Positions 43,410 to 53,382 are shown, counted from the first letter of the stretch. The stretch: 64,000 nucleotides of DNA from Reinekea blandensis MED297 (GCF_000153185.1 NZ_CH724152.1:90954-154953); one strand, 5' to 3'. Numbers and translations are program-made. The notes: generated by a model from the letters alone, not told the origin.

Positions 43410-43578
43410 CCAACCGGACCGCTGGCTGCTGTCAGTCGGCGGTTTGTGTTCGCCCGGTATCAAGGATTCGGTGTCGGGCAAAACGACTTCGGTCGTGACT
43501 CGCAAATTTGCAACGAAAACCCAGGTGGCCCGGAACGTCCGGAAACCTGAATCAAACAATTACAAGAGAAAGGGTTTA

Positions 43579-44892
43579 ATGATGAAGACAACACAATGGC
43601 TTGTACCCGTCACGGTTGCTGCGCTGATGAGTGCCGGCGCCGCACAGGCAAAAACCGAACTGCATCTGCAGCGTTTCTTTGGAGCGTGTGAAGCTGAATA
43701 CGGTACCAACACCGACGTCAGCGCGGCTGAAGGTGAGTGCGGAATCATGACGTCGCTGATCAATCAATTCGACGCTGAGCATCCGGACATTGAAGTCAAA
43801 GTCACCACCGTTGAATGGCCTGGATACGACCAGCTGACTGCACAGATGGCCAGCCGTACACCACCCGATCTGGTGACCATGCACAACTCAGTGATCTCCG
43901 ATTACCAATCACGTCGTCTGATTCTGCCACTGGACGATCTGCTGGAAGATGCCGGTGTGTCGCCTGACGAGTTTACCTCCACAGCGCGTGCCGGTGTGAC
44001 TCGTGATGGCGAAGTCTTCGGTCTGCCAATGGATACGTGGACCATGCTGTACCACATCAACCTCGATCTGATGGCCGAAGCGGATCTGTTGGATGCCGAT
44101 GGCAACCCAATGCTGCCAGGTAGCCCAGAAGAAATGCTGGAGATGGCGCGTCAGTTTAAAGAAAAAACCGGTAAGCCATACCTGATTCAAATTCTGTCGA
44201 ACGAAACGGCGGCCTATACCCGTCTGTTCTACACCTACATGTTCCAGCAGGAAGAAGACTTCTTCGGTAACGGCGAAGCGATCTCTCTGCAGAACGATGC
44301 CGCGCGTAACATCGTGCATCACTTTAAAACGATTTATGACGAAGGTCTGACCACGAAGAACATGGATTACCCAGCGACCGTGTCGGCTTTCTCCAGCGGT
44401 GAAGGTGGTATCCTGATGAACGGTAACTGGTTGCTCGGTGCGTACAACGTCGAATCTCAGAAGCCGGACAGCGAACTGTACAACGCTTACATCGCGTATC
44501 CGTACCCGCAGCTGTATGCCAACGATGATCTCTATGTTGACGGTCACTCTTGGGTAATGCCGAACAAGAAGCGCAACAAAGATGAACTGGCCGCTACCGC
44601 TGCGTTCTTCAAGTTCATGGCTGAAAATGACTACGAATGGTCTCGTACCGGTCACCTGCCAAGCGTGGAAGCGGTACTGGATAACCCAGACTTCCAGGCT
44701 CTGCCATACCGTTCTGACCTGGTGAGTGTGACCACTCGCGGTAAAGGTCTGCCAGCAGGCGTGAAGCGTCAGTTTGCGATTCAGGACATCATGGGTGAAG
44801 AACTGGCATCAGCCATCACCGGTGTGAAGTCTGTCGACGACGCTCTGGCGGATGCCGAAGCTCGGGTTAACGATCTGCTCTCTAATCTGTAA
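43579..44892 (+). CDS. Extracellular solute-binding protein, family 1
   Basis: 437 aa from ATG 43579 (or 43582), after AGAGAAAGGG. Signal peptide ending AAQAK. The family 1 sugar-binding fold is visible in IEVKVTTVEWPGYDQLTAQM, RTPPDLVTMHNSVISDYQSR, GLPMDTWTMLYHINLDLMAE and FSSGEGGILMNGNWLLGAYN. Two cysteines in GACEAEYG and AEGECGIM could pair. It delivers sugars to the MalF/MalG-type permeases upstream; the likely ligand is an arabinoside. A hairpin follows the stop. Confidence 0.92.
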   Translation: MMKTTQWLVPVTVAALMSAGAAQAKTELHLQRFFGACEAEYGTNTDVSAAEGECGIMTSLINQFDAEHPDIEVKVTTVEWPGYDQLTAQMASRTPPDLVTMHNSVISDYQSRRLILPLDDLLEDAGVSPDEFTSTARAGVTRDGEVFGLPMDTWTMLYHINLDLMAEADLLDADGNPMLPGSPEEMLEMARQFKEKTGKPYLIQILSNETAAYTRLFYTYMFQQEEDFFGNGEAISLQNDAARNIVHHFKTIYDEGLTTKNMDYPATVSAFSSGEGGILMNGNWLLGAYNVESQKPDSELYNAYIAYPYPQLYANDDLYVDGHSWVMPNKKRNKDELAATAAFFKFMAENDYEWSRTGHLPSVEAVLDNPDFQALPYRSDLVSVTTRGKGLPAGVKRQFAIQDIMGEELASAITGVKSVDDALADAEARVNDLLSNL

Positions 44893-44904
44893 GACAACCG
44901 TCGC

Positions 44905-44926
44905 GGGAAGGGGGACGCCCCTTCCC
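44905..44926 (+). terminator. Hairpin after the binding-protein gene
   Basis: GGGAAGGGG-GACG-CCCCTTCCC, a perfect 9-bp stem with only TTGA after it. It may partly end or stabilise the transcript before the lacI-type gene. Confidence 0.6.
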
Positions 44927-44940
44927 TTGAGGACGCTACG

Positions 44941-45957
44941 ATGCGAAAGAAAAAGGTAACCATGCTCGATATCGCGACCGCCGTTGGGGTGTCCCAGCCG
45001 ACGGTTTCAGTGATATTAAATGGTTCAGACACGGTCCGGGTTTCGGAAGAAACCCGGCAACGTGTTTTACAGAAAGCTCAGGATTTGGGGTATCAGTTCC
45101 GGTCGGTTCAACATAGCTATCGACACCCGCGCATTGCGCTGGTCGTGAACAGTCTGAACATGCATGACCCCTTCATTAACGCGATCTCATCCGCCAAGGC
45201 TCGTGCCTGGGAGCGGGACGCGGTGTTGTCGGTATTTGATTATGAAGACAACGATGACCTGAAACGAGCGATATACGATGTCATTGAAGTGACGCGCTTC
45301 GATGGGGTGATCTATGCCCGCAACACACCCACTGAGTTAGCGATGGCGGAAGTTTGCCCAGCGGCCAATCGGGTGTTGCTGAACTGTTTTGATCCTACTG
45401 ACAGCCAAGCACTGGCGTTACTGCCGGCCGATGGCATGGGCGGGTATCGGGCCTGTGAACATCTGATCAGTCACGGTCACCGGCGTATCGGCATGATTAC
45501 CGGTGAGCCCTGGTCGCTGTCGTCTAAGTCGCGTGAACAGGGCTACCGACAGGCCATGACTCAGCATAACTTACCGGTGGATGACCGATGGGTGATTCCC
45601 GGAAACTGGTCGGTGAAGCAGGCGTATCTTGCTACCGAACAACTTTTGGATAGTGATCCGGACATGGATGCCATTTTCTGCGCCAGTGACCTGATGGCGC
45701 TGGGTGTCTATCAGGCCTTGCAAGGGCGAGGTTTGCGCATTCCACAAGACATTGCCTTAATCGGCTACGACAACCAATTGCTGGCGAATGAACTGACGCC
45801 GTCGTTGTCGAGTGTGGAACTGCCTTATGACGAAATGGGGCGTTTGGCGGTCGATGAGATCCTGGATCAATCGCCACCTGAACTGCCGATCATTCGGGTC
45901 GAAGGTGATGTGATTCACCGCGAGTCCAGCCGGGTTAAGACACTGGCCAACGCCTGA
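44941..45957 (+). CDS. LacI-family transcriptional regulator
   Basis: 338 aa. The N-terminal helix-turn-helix and hinge (VTMLDIATAVGVSQPTVSVI, then LNGSDTVRVSEETRQRVLQK) is followed by a periplasmic-binding-like sensor domain (IGMITGEPWSLSSKSREQGY, DAIFCASDLMALGVYQAL, LIGYDNQLLANELTPSL). Placed between the ABC importer and the GH43 gene, it probably represses this cluster and responds to an imported arabinoside. Confidence 0.92.
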   Translation: MRKKKVTMLDIATAVGVSQPTVSVILNGSDTVRVSEETRQRVLQKAQDLGYQFRSVQHSYRHPRIALVVNSLNMHDPFINAISSAKARAWERDAVLSVFDYEDNDDLKRAIYDVIEVTRFDGVIYARNTPTELAMAEVCPAANRVLLNCFDPTDSQALALLPADGMGGYRACEHLISHGHRRIGMITGEPWSLSSKSREQGYRQAMTQHNLPVDDRWVIPGNWSVKQAYLATEQLLDSDPDMDAIFCASDLMALGVYQALQGRGLRIPQDIALIGYDNQLLANELTPSLSSVELPYDEMGRLAVDEILDQSPPELPIIRVEGDVIHRESSRVKTLANA

Positions 45958-45992
45958 TGAACTGAATTATTAACTTTTGAATGGTAACGACC

Positions 45993-46952
45993 ATGACTCT
46001 TCAGAATCCGATCGTCGAGTGTCGGGCAGACCCGCACGTCACGCTGCACACCGACGGATATTATTATTTCACGGCCTCCGTGCCGGAGTACGACCGAATT
46101 GAAGTGCGCCGCGCGCGTACGTTGGATGCCCTCAGCAGCACCGATGAAATCGCAACGGTCTGGACCAAACCGGATCATGGCAAAACCAGTGATCTGATCT
46201 GGGCGCCGGAAATGCATTACTTCGATGATCACTGGGTGATCTACTTTGCTGCGGCGCCAAACCGCGAGATCAAAGACGGTGCGTTTCAGCACCGGATGTA
46301 TGGACTGGTGTGTCGCGACGACAACCCGTTGACCGGGACCTGGGAGCCCGTGGTTCAGATTGATTCCGGGATCGACACGTTTTGCCTCGATGCTACTGTG
46401 TTCAAACATCAGGATCAGTGGTACTACCTGTGGGCACAGAAAGATCCGGTGATTCCGGGGAACTCCTGTTTGTACATTGCCACGATGTCGGACAGCACAA
46501 CGTTGAGTTCAGACGCCGTCATGATCTCAAAGCCCGAGTTCGATTGGGAAATACGCGGCTTTTTGGTCAATGAAGGCCCGTCGGTCATTAAGCGCAATGG
46601 CAAGATTTTCATCAGCTATTCGGCCAGTGCCACCGATGAGCGTTACTGCATGGGCCTGCTCAGTGCTGATGACTCGGCGCCCCTGCTGGACCCGATGTCT
46701 TGGCAGAAAGCGACGTCACCGGTCTTTCAGAGCGTGCCGGAAAAATCCATATTCGGACCGGGGCATAACAGCTTTACCACGACGCCAGACGGCTCTGAAG
46801 ATCTGATGATTTATCACGCCCGCAACTACACCAATATTGAAGGCGATCCGCTCTGGGATCCAAACCGGCACGCCTGTGTGCATCGCCTGAGCTGGGACGA
46901 AAACGGTTTTCCCGTCTTTGGCGAACCGCAAACTCAGGTCGCCCTCGGCTGA
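45993..46952 (+). CDS. Cytoplasmic GH43 glycosidase, probable alpha-L-arabinofuranosidase
   Basis: 319 aa from ATG 45993; ATG 45981 would add four residues and neither has a clear ribosome site. No signal peptide, so it is cytoplasmic. The five-bladed GH43 acids are visible: base Asp13 in ADPHVTLH, pKa-modulating Asp133 in FCLDATVF and acid Glu194 in VNEGPSVIK. WAPEMHYFDDHWVIYFAA is also typical. The short single-domain form resembles exo-arabinofuranosidases of subfamily 26. It would release arabinose from imported oligosaccharides and feed AraA. Xylosidase activity cannot be excluded. Confidence 0.85.
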   Translation: MTLQNPIVECRADPHVTLHTDGYYYFTASVPEYDRIEVRRARTLDALSSTDEIATVWTKPDHGKTSDLIWAPEMHYFDDHWVIYFAAAPNREIKDGAFQHRMYGLVCRDDNPLTGTWEPVVQIDSGIDTFCLDATVFKHQDQWYYLWAQKDPVIPGNSCLYIATMSDSTTLSSDAVMISKPEFDWEIRGFLVNEGPSVIKRNGKIFISYSASATDERYCMGLLSADDSAPLLDPMSWQKATSPVFQSVPEKSIFGPGHNSFTTTPDGSEDLMIYHARNYTNIEGDPLWDPNRHACVHRLSWDENGFPVFGEPQTQVALG

Positions 46953-46965
46953 TCTGACCAAAAGC

Positions 46966-46997
46966 CCGGTTGAATGCCATTATTGGCATTCAACCGG
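46966..46997 (+). terminator. Strong hairpin after the GH43 gene
   Basis: CCGGTTGAATGCC, loop of six, GGCATTCAACCGG: a perfect 13-bp stem, without a T-run. Probable transcript end. Confidence 0.65.
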
Positions 46998-47105
46998 CCA
47001 GACCGTTCACTGTTCAATTGTCCATCCTTTTTCTGTCACCTCTCTCTTTGCAAAACCAATCTGGCGCCAGCCGCGCTGCCGAACCTTCCGAGTAACTGCT
47101 GATTA

Positions 47106-47122
47106 TATGGAAGATTCCGCTA
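47106..47122 (-). promoter_or_regulatory. Perfect AraC half-site before chvE-gguAB
   Basis: On the minus strand TAGC-N7-TCCATA, all ten consensus positions matched. It lies 145 bp upstream of the binding-protein start and is the best match in the window, better than those at araA, araC and araB. Confidence 0.65.
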
Positions 47123-47266
47123 CCTTCCCCCGATTCGATTGAAAAGGTTTTCTGCTTCCATAATCTGTCAGACAGCACTCAGTGACGTGACGACGCGTAC
47201 CGATGCTGACGACTTCCAATGAATAAAAACAACAGAGGCAGGAATACCTGCCAGTGGAGTGACAAA

Positions 47267-48325
47267 ATGAAAGCTTTAAAACTGCTCTTAACGGGTGCGT
47301 TGGTGGCTGGTCTGGCCGCCGTATCTGCTCCTACCTTTGCCAAAGATACCGTTGGCATCTCAATGCCCACCAAGTCTTCTTCTCGCTGGATTTCCGACGG
47401 CAACAGCATGGTCGAACAGTTCGAAGATGCCGGTTATAAAACGTACCTTCAGTACGCTGAAGACGACATTCCAACTCAGCTGTCACAAGTTGAAAACATG
47501 ATTGTTCGCGGTGTGGACGTTCTAGTCATTGCAGCCATCGACGGTACAACCCTGTCCAGCGCTCTGCAGATGGCCGCCGATTCCGGCATCCAGGTGGTGG
47601 CGTATGACCGTCTGATTCGTGACTCCGGAAATGTGGACTATTATGCCACCTTCGATAACTTCCAAGTGGGTGTTCTGCAAGCGGAAGGCATCGTTCAGGG
47701 TCTGGATCTGCGATCCGGCAAAGGCCCGTTCAATGTTGAACTGTTTGGTGGTTCACCAGACGACAACAACGCCTACTTCTTCTACAACGGTGCGATGTCT
47801 GTACTGCAGCCCTACATCGACAACGGTCAGCTGGTGGTCGTCTCCGGTCAAACCGGTATGGATAAAGTGTCTACGCTGCGTTGGGACGGTGCTGTCGCCC
47901 AGGCGCGTATGGACAACCTGCTGAGTGCGCATTACACCGACAAGCGTGTTGATGCGGTTCTGTCGCCTTACGACGGTCTGAGCATCGGTATCATTTCTTC
48001 ACTGAAAGGTGTCGGTTACGGATCTGCAGATATGCCAATGCCGGTCATTACCGGTCAGGACGCGGAACTGCCATCGGTTAAATCGATTCTGGCAGGCGAG
48101 CAGTCTTACACCATCTTCAAAGATACTCGTGAACTGGCCCGTGTCACCGTGGGTATGGTGGAAGCGATCATGAAAGGTACTGAGCCTGAGATCAATGACA
48201 CCGAAACTTACGACAACGGCGTTAAAGTTGTGCCTTCTTACCTGCTCAAGCCGGTCCTGGTTGATGAAACCAACTGGGAACCCGTATTGATCGACAGCGG
48301 TTACTACGACGCGGATCAACTGTAA
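47267..48325 (+). CDS. chvE: ChvE-type periplasmic multiple-sugar-binding protein
   Basis: 352 aa from ATG 47267, after GTGGAGTGA. Signal peptide ending PTFAK. It follows the ChvE/MmsE pattern: [54 protein letters not shown] and the long insert [18 protein letters not shown]. Agrobacterium ChvE binds arabinose, glucose, galactose and xylose. With the perfect AraC site upstream, arabinose is the likely ligand here. A hairpin separates it from gguA. Confidence 0.85.
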   Translation: MKALKLLLTGALVAGLAAVSAPTFAKDTVGISMPTKSSSRWISDGNSMVEQFEDAGYKTYLQYAEDDIPTQLSQVENMIVRGVDVLVIAAIDGTTLSSALQMAADSGIQVVAYDRLIRDSGNVDYYATFDNFQVGVLQAEGIVQGLDLRSGKGPFNVELFGGSPDDNNAYFFYNGAMSVLQPYIDNGQLVVVSGQTGMDKVSTLRWDGAVAQARMDNLLSAHYTDKRVDAVLSPYDGLSIGIISSLKGVGYGSADMPMPVITGQDAELPSVKSILAGEQSYTIFKDTRELARVTVGMVEAIMKGTEPEINDTETYDNGVKVVPSYLLKPVLVDETNWEPVLIDSGYYDADQL

Positions 48326-48334
48326 GTCTGTATT

Positions 48335-48359
48335 CCGGCCGTGTGTTGTACACGGCCGG
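48335..48359 (+). terminator. Intercistronic hairpin between chvE and gguA
   Basis: CCGGCCGTGT-GTTGT-ACACGGCCGG followed by TTTT. The same design and position as the ytfQ-ytfR hairpin. Confidence 0.75.
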
Positions 48360-48424
48360 TTTTAAGTGAGAGATGGCGTCAGCACGGCGCTCATCTCAGC
48401 GATACACAGTGAGTGAGGTCAGTC

Positions 48425-49975
48425 ATGGCTGCCATCTTAGAAATGCGTCAGATCACCAAAACCTTTCCTGGGGTCAAGGCGCTGAACAATGTGAATCTGA
48501 CCGTTGAAGAAGGTGAGATTCATGCGATTGTCGGCGAGAACGGCGCTGGCAAATCGACGCTGATGAAAGTGCTCAGCGGCGTCCACCCGGCCGACTCCTA
48601 TGAAGGGGACATTGTTTACGACGGCCAGGTTCAATCCTTTAAAAATATTTCGGACAGTGAAGACAAGGGCATCATCATTATTCATCAGGAGCTGGCTCTG
48701 GTTCCTCAATTGTCCATTGCTGAAAACATCTTTCTGGGGAACGAGCAGGCCAAAGCCGGTTTGATCAACTGGGAAACCACTTTTAAGAAAACGCAGGAGC
48801 TGCTGCACAAAGTCGGCCTGACTGATTCTCCCGATTCGCTGATTTATGACATCGGTGTCGGTAAGCAGCAGTTGGTCGAGATTGCCAAGGCGCTGTCGAA
48901 AAACGTGCGGCTGCTGATTCTGGATGAGCCGACCGCCAGCTTGAATGAGAAAGACAGCGACGCACTGTTGGACTTGATGTTGGAGTTCAAACGTGCGGGC
49001 ATGTCATCCATTCTGATTTCTCACAAACTCAACGAAGTGCGCAAGGTCGCCGATACCATTACCGTCATTCGCGACGGCGAATCGGTGAAAACGCTGGACT
49101 GCCGCGAAGACGGGATCGATGAAAAAGAGATCGTCAAACACATGGTGGGGCGTCCGCTCGAAGATCGATTCCCGGAAAAAACCGCCACTGTGGGTGAGGT
49201 GGTGTTTGAGGTCAATAACTGGAATGTCTATCACCATCTGAAACAGGACCGGCAGATTGTTAAAAATGCCAGCCTGAATGTTCGTCGTGGTGAAGTTGTC
49301 GGTATTGCCGGTTTGATGGGTGCCGGACGGACGGAACTGGCGATGAGCCTTTTTGGTCAATCCTATGGTAAGAACATCAGCGGTGAAGCGCTGCTGCATG
49401 GTAAGAAGCTCTCTTTGCGTACGGTCAGCGAAGCCGTGCAATCCGGTCTGGCCTACGTGACCGAAGACCGCAAAAACTATGGTTTGGTGTTAATTGAAGA
49501 CATTGTCCGCAATATCTCACTGGCCAACCTCGATGGCATTTCTAAGCGGGGCATTATTGACGACACCGGTGAGTCGGGTGTTGCTGAACGCTATCGCAAA
49601 GACCTGAACATCAAATGCTCTAATGTCTATCAGAAGACCGTCAACCTGTCCGGTGGTAACCAACAGAAAGTTGTGTTGTCGAAATGGCTGTATTCGGACC
49701 CGGAAGTCCTGATTCTCGACGAACCGACACGCGGCATTGACGTCGGTGCAAAGTACGAGATTTACAGCATTATCGACAAGCTCGCAGCCGAAGGAAAATC
49801 GGTATTGATGATCTCATCCGAGATGCCGGAACTGTTGGGTATGTGCGACCGCATTTACGTAATGAACGAAGGTGAAATTATCGGCGAGCTGACGGCAAAA
49901 GAAGCCTCTCAGGAAGCCATTATGTCTATGATTATGAAGGCAGGAGACAAACAACATGTCGACGCAATCGTCTGA
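48425..49975 (+). CDS. gguA: Multiple-sugar ABC transporter ATPase
   Basis: 516 aa from ATG 48425 ([16 protein letters not shown]). Two ABC domains: Walker [10 protein letters not shown] and [10 protein letters not shown] in the first; [18 protein letters not shown] and [11 protein letters not shown] in the second. The insertion [20 protein letters not shown] is characteristic of the GguA/MmsA branch rather than XylG or AraG. It powers GguB; the last 20 bp overlap gguB. Confidence 0.88.
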   Translation: MAAILEMRQITKTFPGVKALNNVNLTVEEGEIHAIVGENGAGKSTLMKVLSGVHPADSYEGDIVYDGQVQSFKNISDSEDKGIIIIHQELALVPQLSIAENIFLGNEQAKAGLINWETTFKKTQELLHKVGLTDSPDSLIYDIGVGKQQLVEIAKALSKNVRLLILDEPTASLNEKDSDALLDLMLEFKRAGMSSILISHKLNEVRKVADTITVIRDGESVKTLDCREDGIDEKEIVKHMVGRPLEDRFPEKTATVGEVVFEVNNWNVYHHLKQDRQIVKNASLNVRRGEVVGIAGLMGAGRTELAMSLFGQSYGKNISGEALLHGKKLSLRTVSEAVQSGLAYVTEDRKNYGLVLIEDIVRNISLANLDGISKRGIIDDTGESGVAERYRKDLNIKCSNVYQKTVNLSGGNQQKVVLSKWLYSDPEVLILDEPTRGIDVGAKYEIYSIIDKLAAEGKSVLMISSEMPELLGMCDRIYVMNEGEIIGELTAKEASQEAIMSMIMKAGDKQHVDAIV

Positions 49976-51164
49976 AGTATCGGTGGCGGCTTCCGAAAAG
50001 CCGAACGTTGTCACCAAATCCTGGAAAGGCAACATCCGTGAATACGGCATGCTGATTGCGCTTGTGGTCATCATGCTCTTTTTCCAGTTTCTGACCGACG
50101 GTGTCTTGCTGAAACCGTTGAACCTGACGAACCTGGTGTTGCAGAACAGTTACATCATTATTATGGCCATTGGTATGTTGCTGGTCATTGTGGCCGGTCA
50201 CATTGACCTGTCGGTCGGCTCGGTGGTTGGCTTCATCGGTGCCTTAGCGGCGGTGTTGATGGTCAACTTCGACTGGGCGGTGGTGCCAACGGTGGTGGTT
50301 TGTCTGGCGACCGGTGGTTTGATTGGTGCTGCGCAGGGGTACTGGATTGCCTACTATCGGATTCCGGCCTTTATCGTGACGCTGGCGGGTATGTTGGTCT
50401 TTAAAGGGCTGACGTTGGCGCTGCTGAACGGACAGAGCGTGGGCCCGTTCCCGGAAACGTTCCAGCGACTGAGCTCGGGTTTCATCCCGGATCTGTTCGG
50501 CGAAGGCGGCTTCCACATGACGTCATTCCTGATTGGTTTGGCGCTGATCGCCTTCCTGTTCATCACCGGTTATAAAACCCGGCAGAAGCAAATCGCGCAT
50601 CAGATTGCGGTAGAACCTTTCAAGTTTTTCCTGATCAAAAACGCGATTCTGTCGGTGGCGGCCGGTTACATTCTGTATCTGCTGTCGACTTATAAAGGTC
50701 TGCCGAATGTGCTGATCATCATGGCGCTGCTGGTTTCGGCCTACACCTTCTTCACCAACAAATCGACAACCGGTCGTCGCATCTATGCCATTGGCGGTAA
50801 TGAGAAAGCGGCGATGCTGTCGGGTATCAACACCAAACGTCTGACGTTCCTGACCTTTGTGAATATGGGTGTGCTGGCCGCGTTGGCGGGTATGGTCTTC
50901 GCCGCGCGTCTGAACACAGCCACGCCGAAAGCCGGTCTGGCGTTTGAGCTGGACGTGATCGCGGCGGTCTTCATCGGTGGCGCATCGATGCAAGGCGGTG
51001 TCGGTAAAGTGACCGGCGCGGTGATTGGTGCCCTGGTCATGGGTGTGATGAATAACGGTATGTCGATCATGGGGATCGGTATTGATTGGCAGCAGGTTAT
51101 TAAAGGTCTTGTGTTGCTCGCGGCGGTTATCTTCGACGTGTACAACAAAAACAAGGCATCTTGA
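49956..51164 (+). CDS. gguB: Multiple-sugar ABC transporter permease
   Basis: 402 aa, about ten membrane helices, longer than RbsC-type permeases because of a central hydrophilic insert (residues about 165-225, [20 protein letters not shown]), as in GguB/MmsB. Motif [20 protein letters not shown] in the usual loop and [20 protein letters not shown] near the end. Single permease, presumably a homodimer. Overlaps gguA by 20 bp; terminator follows. Confidence 0.9.
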   Translation: MSTQSSEVSVAASEKPNVVTKSWKGNIREYGMLIALVVIMLFFQFLTDGVLLKPLNLTNLVLQNSYIIIMAIGMLLVIVAGHIDLSVGSVVGFIGALAAVLMVNFDWAVVPTVVVCLATGGLIGAAQGYWIAYYRIPAFIVTLAGMLVFKGLTLALLNGQSVGPFPETFQRLSSGFIPDLFGEGGFHMTSFLIGLALIAFLFITGYKTRQKQIAHQIAVEPFKFFLIKNAILSVAAGYILYLLSTYKGLPNVLIIMALLVSAYTFFTNKSTTGRRIYAIGGNEKAAMLSGINTKRLTFLTFVNMGVLAALAGMVFAARLNTATPKAGLAFELDVIAAVFIGGASMQGGVGKVTGAVIGALVMGVMNNGMSIMGIGIDWQQVIKGLVLLAAVIFDVYNKNKAS

Positions 51165-51225
51165 GGTTCCTGGGAGGGTCACCCTCTGCACTGAGGACCG
51201 GGGTCGTGTCCACGGTCGTCTTTCA

Positions 51226-51250
51226 GCCCGCTTCGTGCGGGCTTTTTTTT
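51226..51250 (+). terminator. Rho-independent terminator after gguB
   Basis: GCCCGC-TTCGT-GCGGGC followed by eight T. Confidence 0.92.
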
Positions 51251-51464
51251 ATTGCATGGGTGGAAGAAACGTAGCGTGACGGGCCTGGGCATGCCTGCTG
51301 TTTTGTGTTGATTAACCGCAAGGAAGGATGGCCGATATTGGCCACGCGGCGGCGACATTTTCCTTTATTGCTTGAAATCGGCGTTTTCATCATCAGATTG
51401 ACTGTCATCACGGTCTTTGTCTCTTCACTGTAGAGGCACAGGAACACACCTGAAGGAGTTCTTT
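51251..51464. other. Intergenic region before the dkgB-like gene
   Basis: No gene supported. Only the ribosome site GAAGGAG at about 51452 is evident. Confidence 0.6.
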
Positions 51465-52268
51465 ATGTCCAGCATTCCGAATCTTGGTTTCGGTACTTTT
51501 CGATTAAAAGGTGATGCCGCGTATGAGGCGGTATCTTCGGCGCTGAAAGCCGGCTTTCGCCACATTGATACAGCGCAGGCTTACGATAATGAGGCGGAGG
51601 TTGGGCGCGCCATTGCAGACAGTGGCATCGCAAGAGAAGAACTGTTTGTCACCACGAAAGTCTGGATGAGCAATTATGACGACGCGCATTTTCTCGACAG
51701 TGTTCGTGACAGTCTGAAAAAACTGCAACTAGACGCCGTCGATTTATTGCTTTTGCACTGGCCGGATGAGTCCGGACGGGTTGAGATGGCGACCTACCTG
51801 ACGTTGTTGAAAGAAGCAAAAGACCAGGGATTGACCCGAATGATTGGCGTCAGCAACTTTACCAATGCGCAGCTTGACCAGGCGGTTTCGATTCTTGGTG
51901 CCGGCGAGATCGCCACCAATCAGGTTGAAATTCATCCGTTTCTGCAAAACCGCAAGGTTATTGAAAAGGCTCGCCAGCATCGGATCAGGCTGACGGGTTA
52001 TATGCCACTGGCCGTGGGTAAGGTGATGGAGGATGACACCCTGCGCTCGATTGCTGAAACGCATGGCGTCAGTCCGGCTGATATTGCTCTGGCCTGGCAG
52101 CTACAGCAGGGTTTCGTGACGATTCCGTCGTCAACCAATCCGGCGCATATTGAAAGCAACCTGAACGCGAGGGAACTGACCCTGAGCGACGAAGAGATGG
52201 CTGCCATTGCCAAGCTGGATCGCGGTGAGCGAATCGCCAATCCGGAGTTTGCGCCTGACTGGGACTGA
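51465..52268 (+). CDS. dkgB: Aldo/keto reductase, DkgB-like
   Basis: 267 aa, as in E. coli DkgB. The catalytic tetrad is recognisable: Asp and Tyr in HIDTAQAYDNEAEVG, Lys in FVTTKVWMSNYD and His in LLLLHWPDE. GVSNFTNAQLDQA and the NADPH-binding IPSSTNPAHIESNL complete the family. It reduces 2,5-diketo-gluconate or reactive aldehydes such as methylglyoxal; a pentose-related carbonyl is possible given the neighbours. The start is set by GAAGGAG eight bases upstream. Confidence 0.9.
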   Translation: MSSIPNLGFGTFRLKGDAAYEAVSSALKAGFRHIDTAQAYDNEAEVGRAIADSGIAREELFVTTKVWMSNYDDAHFLDSVRDSLKKLQLDAVDLLLLHWPDESGRVEMATYLTLLKEAKDQGLTRMIGVSNFTNAQLDQAVSILGAGEIATNQVEIHPFLQNRKVIEKARQHRIRLTGYMPLAVGKVMEDDTLRSIAETHGVSPADIALAWQLQQGFVTIPSSTNPAHIESNLNARELTLSDEEMAAIAKLDRGERIANPEFAPDWD

Positions 52269-52381
52269 CCTCGCCACGCCATAAACTGTGCATGGCAGGC
52301 CACTTCGATAGGAGAGTAGGTCTGTGCCTCGTCGATTGTTTTTAGCCGTCGGGGCTGATCTTTGGTGCGCGGTTTAATGGC

Positions 52382-53149
52382 TCATACAAGCTCAACGTGT
52401 ACATTGGCCGCGTGCAGTGCGGCCAGCACGTCCGGATCGGCCTGTTGACCGGTAATCACCATGTCCAGCTCTTCCAAACCAAACAGAGAGATGCCTCCGA
52501 AGACGCCGATGTTGGTGGAGTCGACCAGCGCGATGACTTTATCGGCGTAGTTCAGCATCTTTTTCTCTTCCATAAAGGCGAGCAGGGCTGACTTGGTCAA
52601 CCCGCCTTCCGTCAGTCCATCGCCGCTGACGAACATGTAGCGCCCCTGATAACTGACATGAGTATCCGGCGAAACCAGCAGACTCTGGCTTTTCACGTAT
52701 TGCCCGCCCAGTACGACCAGGTGTGGGTAGCCCTTGGAAATCAGATAGGTTACCAGTGGCAGATAATTGGAATACACATGCAGGTCGGTTTCCATCAGGT
52801 ATTTGCCCATCAGAAAGGTGGTCTGACCCTCTCCGATAAAGATGTTGTCCTTGGCCTGGCAGATGTCGACCGCGCGTCGGGCGATACGATCGCATTCGTC
52901 GTAGTTCTTATAGTCCGAGATTTTCGGGTAAAAGTTGACCATGCCCGGTGAGTCGTTGCTGTTCGGAGACAGTATCTTCTCAGCGCCATTGCGGATCTTG
53001 CGCAGTTTGCCTTCTGCATCCAGATCAACAATGTCCCGTCGAACGGTGGCCGGCGAGCATTGCAATAAATCAACAAGCTGCTTAACTGTGGCGATCGAAT
53101 GCTCGTTTAAATAGTCGAGGATCTGTCGGTGTCGGGCACGCATGGTCAT
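52382..53149 (-). CDS. DeoR-family regulator of the mannitol locus
   Basis: 255 aa from ATG 53149; GTG 53161 would add four residues and ATG 53143 would drop two. N-terminal helix-turn-helix with HRQILDYLNEHSIATVKQLV and CSPATVRRDIVDLDAEGKLR, then the DeoR C-terminal sugar-phosphate sensor (IFIGEGQTTFLMGKYLMETD, VIALVDSTNIGVFG). Divergent from the EIIA-mtlA operon, across a region with four TGATCA words. Likely represses the mtl operon, with a phosphorylated sugar such as mannitol-1-phosphate or fructose-6-phosphate as inducer. Confidence 0.88.
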   Translation of the reverse strand: MTMRARHRQILDYLNEHSIATVKQLVDLLQCSPATVRRDIVDLDAEGKLRKIRNGAEKILSPNSNDSPGMVNFYPKISDYKNYDECDRIARRAVDICQAKDNIFIGEGQTTFLMGKYLMETDLHVYSNYLPLVTYLISKGYPHLVVLGGQYVKSQSLLVSPDTHVSYQGRYMFVSGDGLTEGGLTKSALLAFMEEKKMLNYADKVIALVDSTNIGVFGGISLFGLEELDMVITGQQADPDVLAALHAANVHVELV

Positions 53150-53183
53150 GAGGTCAGTCACAGTGATTACTTGTGACGCATTA

Positions 53184-53344
53184 TGATCATTTGTGATCTG
53201 ATTGGCAAATAAAGTGGATCGTTGTCTGATTTTTTGATCAATTTTGAGTAAATTTGATTACTTGATCAGTACTTTTAAGCGGTTTTTTTCGATGTTAATT
53301 ATATGACGTCAAAAGTGATCAGCATTTTTGACGACTTTTGATCC
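53184..53344. promoter_or_regulatory. Cluster of TGATCA operator-like words
   Basis: TGATCA at 53184, 53235, 53263 and 53316, with TGATCT at 53194 and TGATCC at 53339. Several are preceded by TTT or followed by TTT. The divergent DeoR and mtl promoters share this region, so these are good candidates for the DeoR-type regulator's sites. Confidence 0.55.
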
Positions 53345-53355
53345 GGACGTATACT
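53328..53355 (+). promoter_or_regulatory. Promoter of the mtl operon
   Basis: TTGACG, 16 bp, TATACT; a TGATCC word lies within the spacer, so a repressor bound there would block polymerase. Confidence 0.6.
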
Positions 53356-53382
53356 GGAAGCATGGAGTGAGAGGTAAAAATA

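Larger units (their letters stand above)
46953..47266. other. Intergenic region before the chvE-type gene
   Basis: 314 bases without a gene. It contains the long hairpin 46966-46997, the perfect AraC half-site 47106-47122, a second TCCATA at 47157-47162 and the leader with GTGGAGTGA before ATG 47267. Confidence 0.7.

Noticed and set aside
53184..53344. Short repeats as a CRISPR array
   Set aside because: The repeated unit is six bases with irregular spacing and lies in a divergent promoter region; no cas genes.
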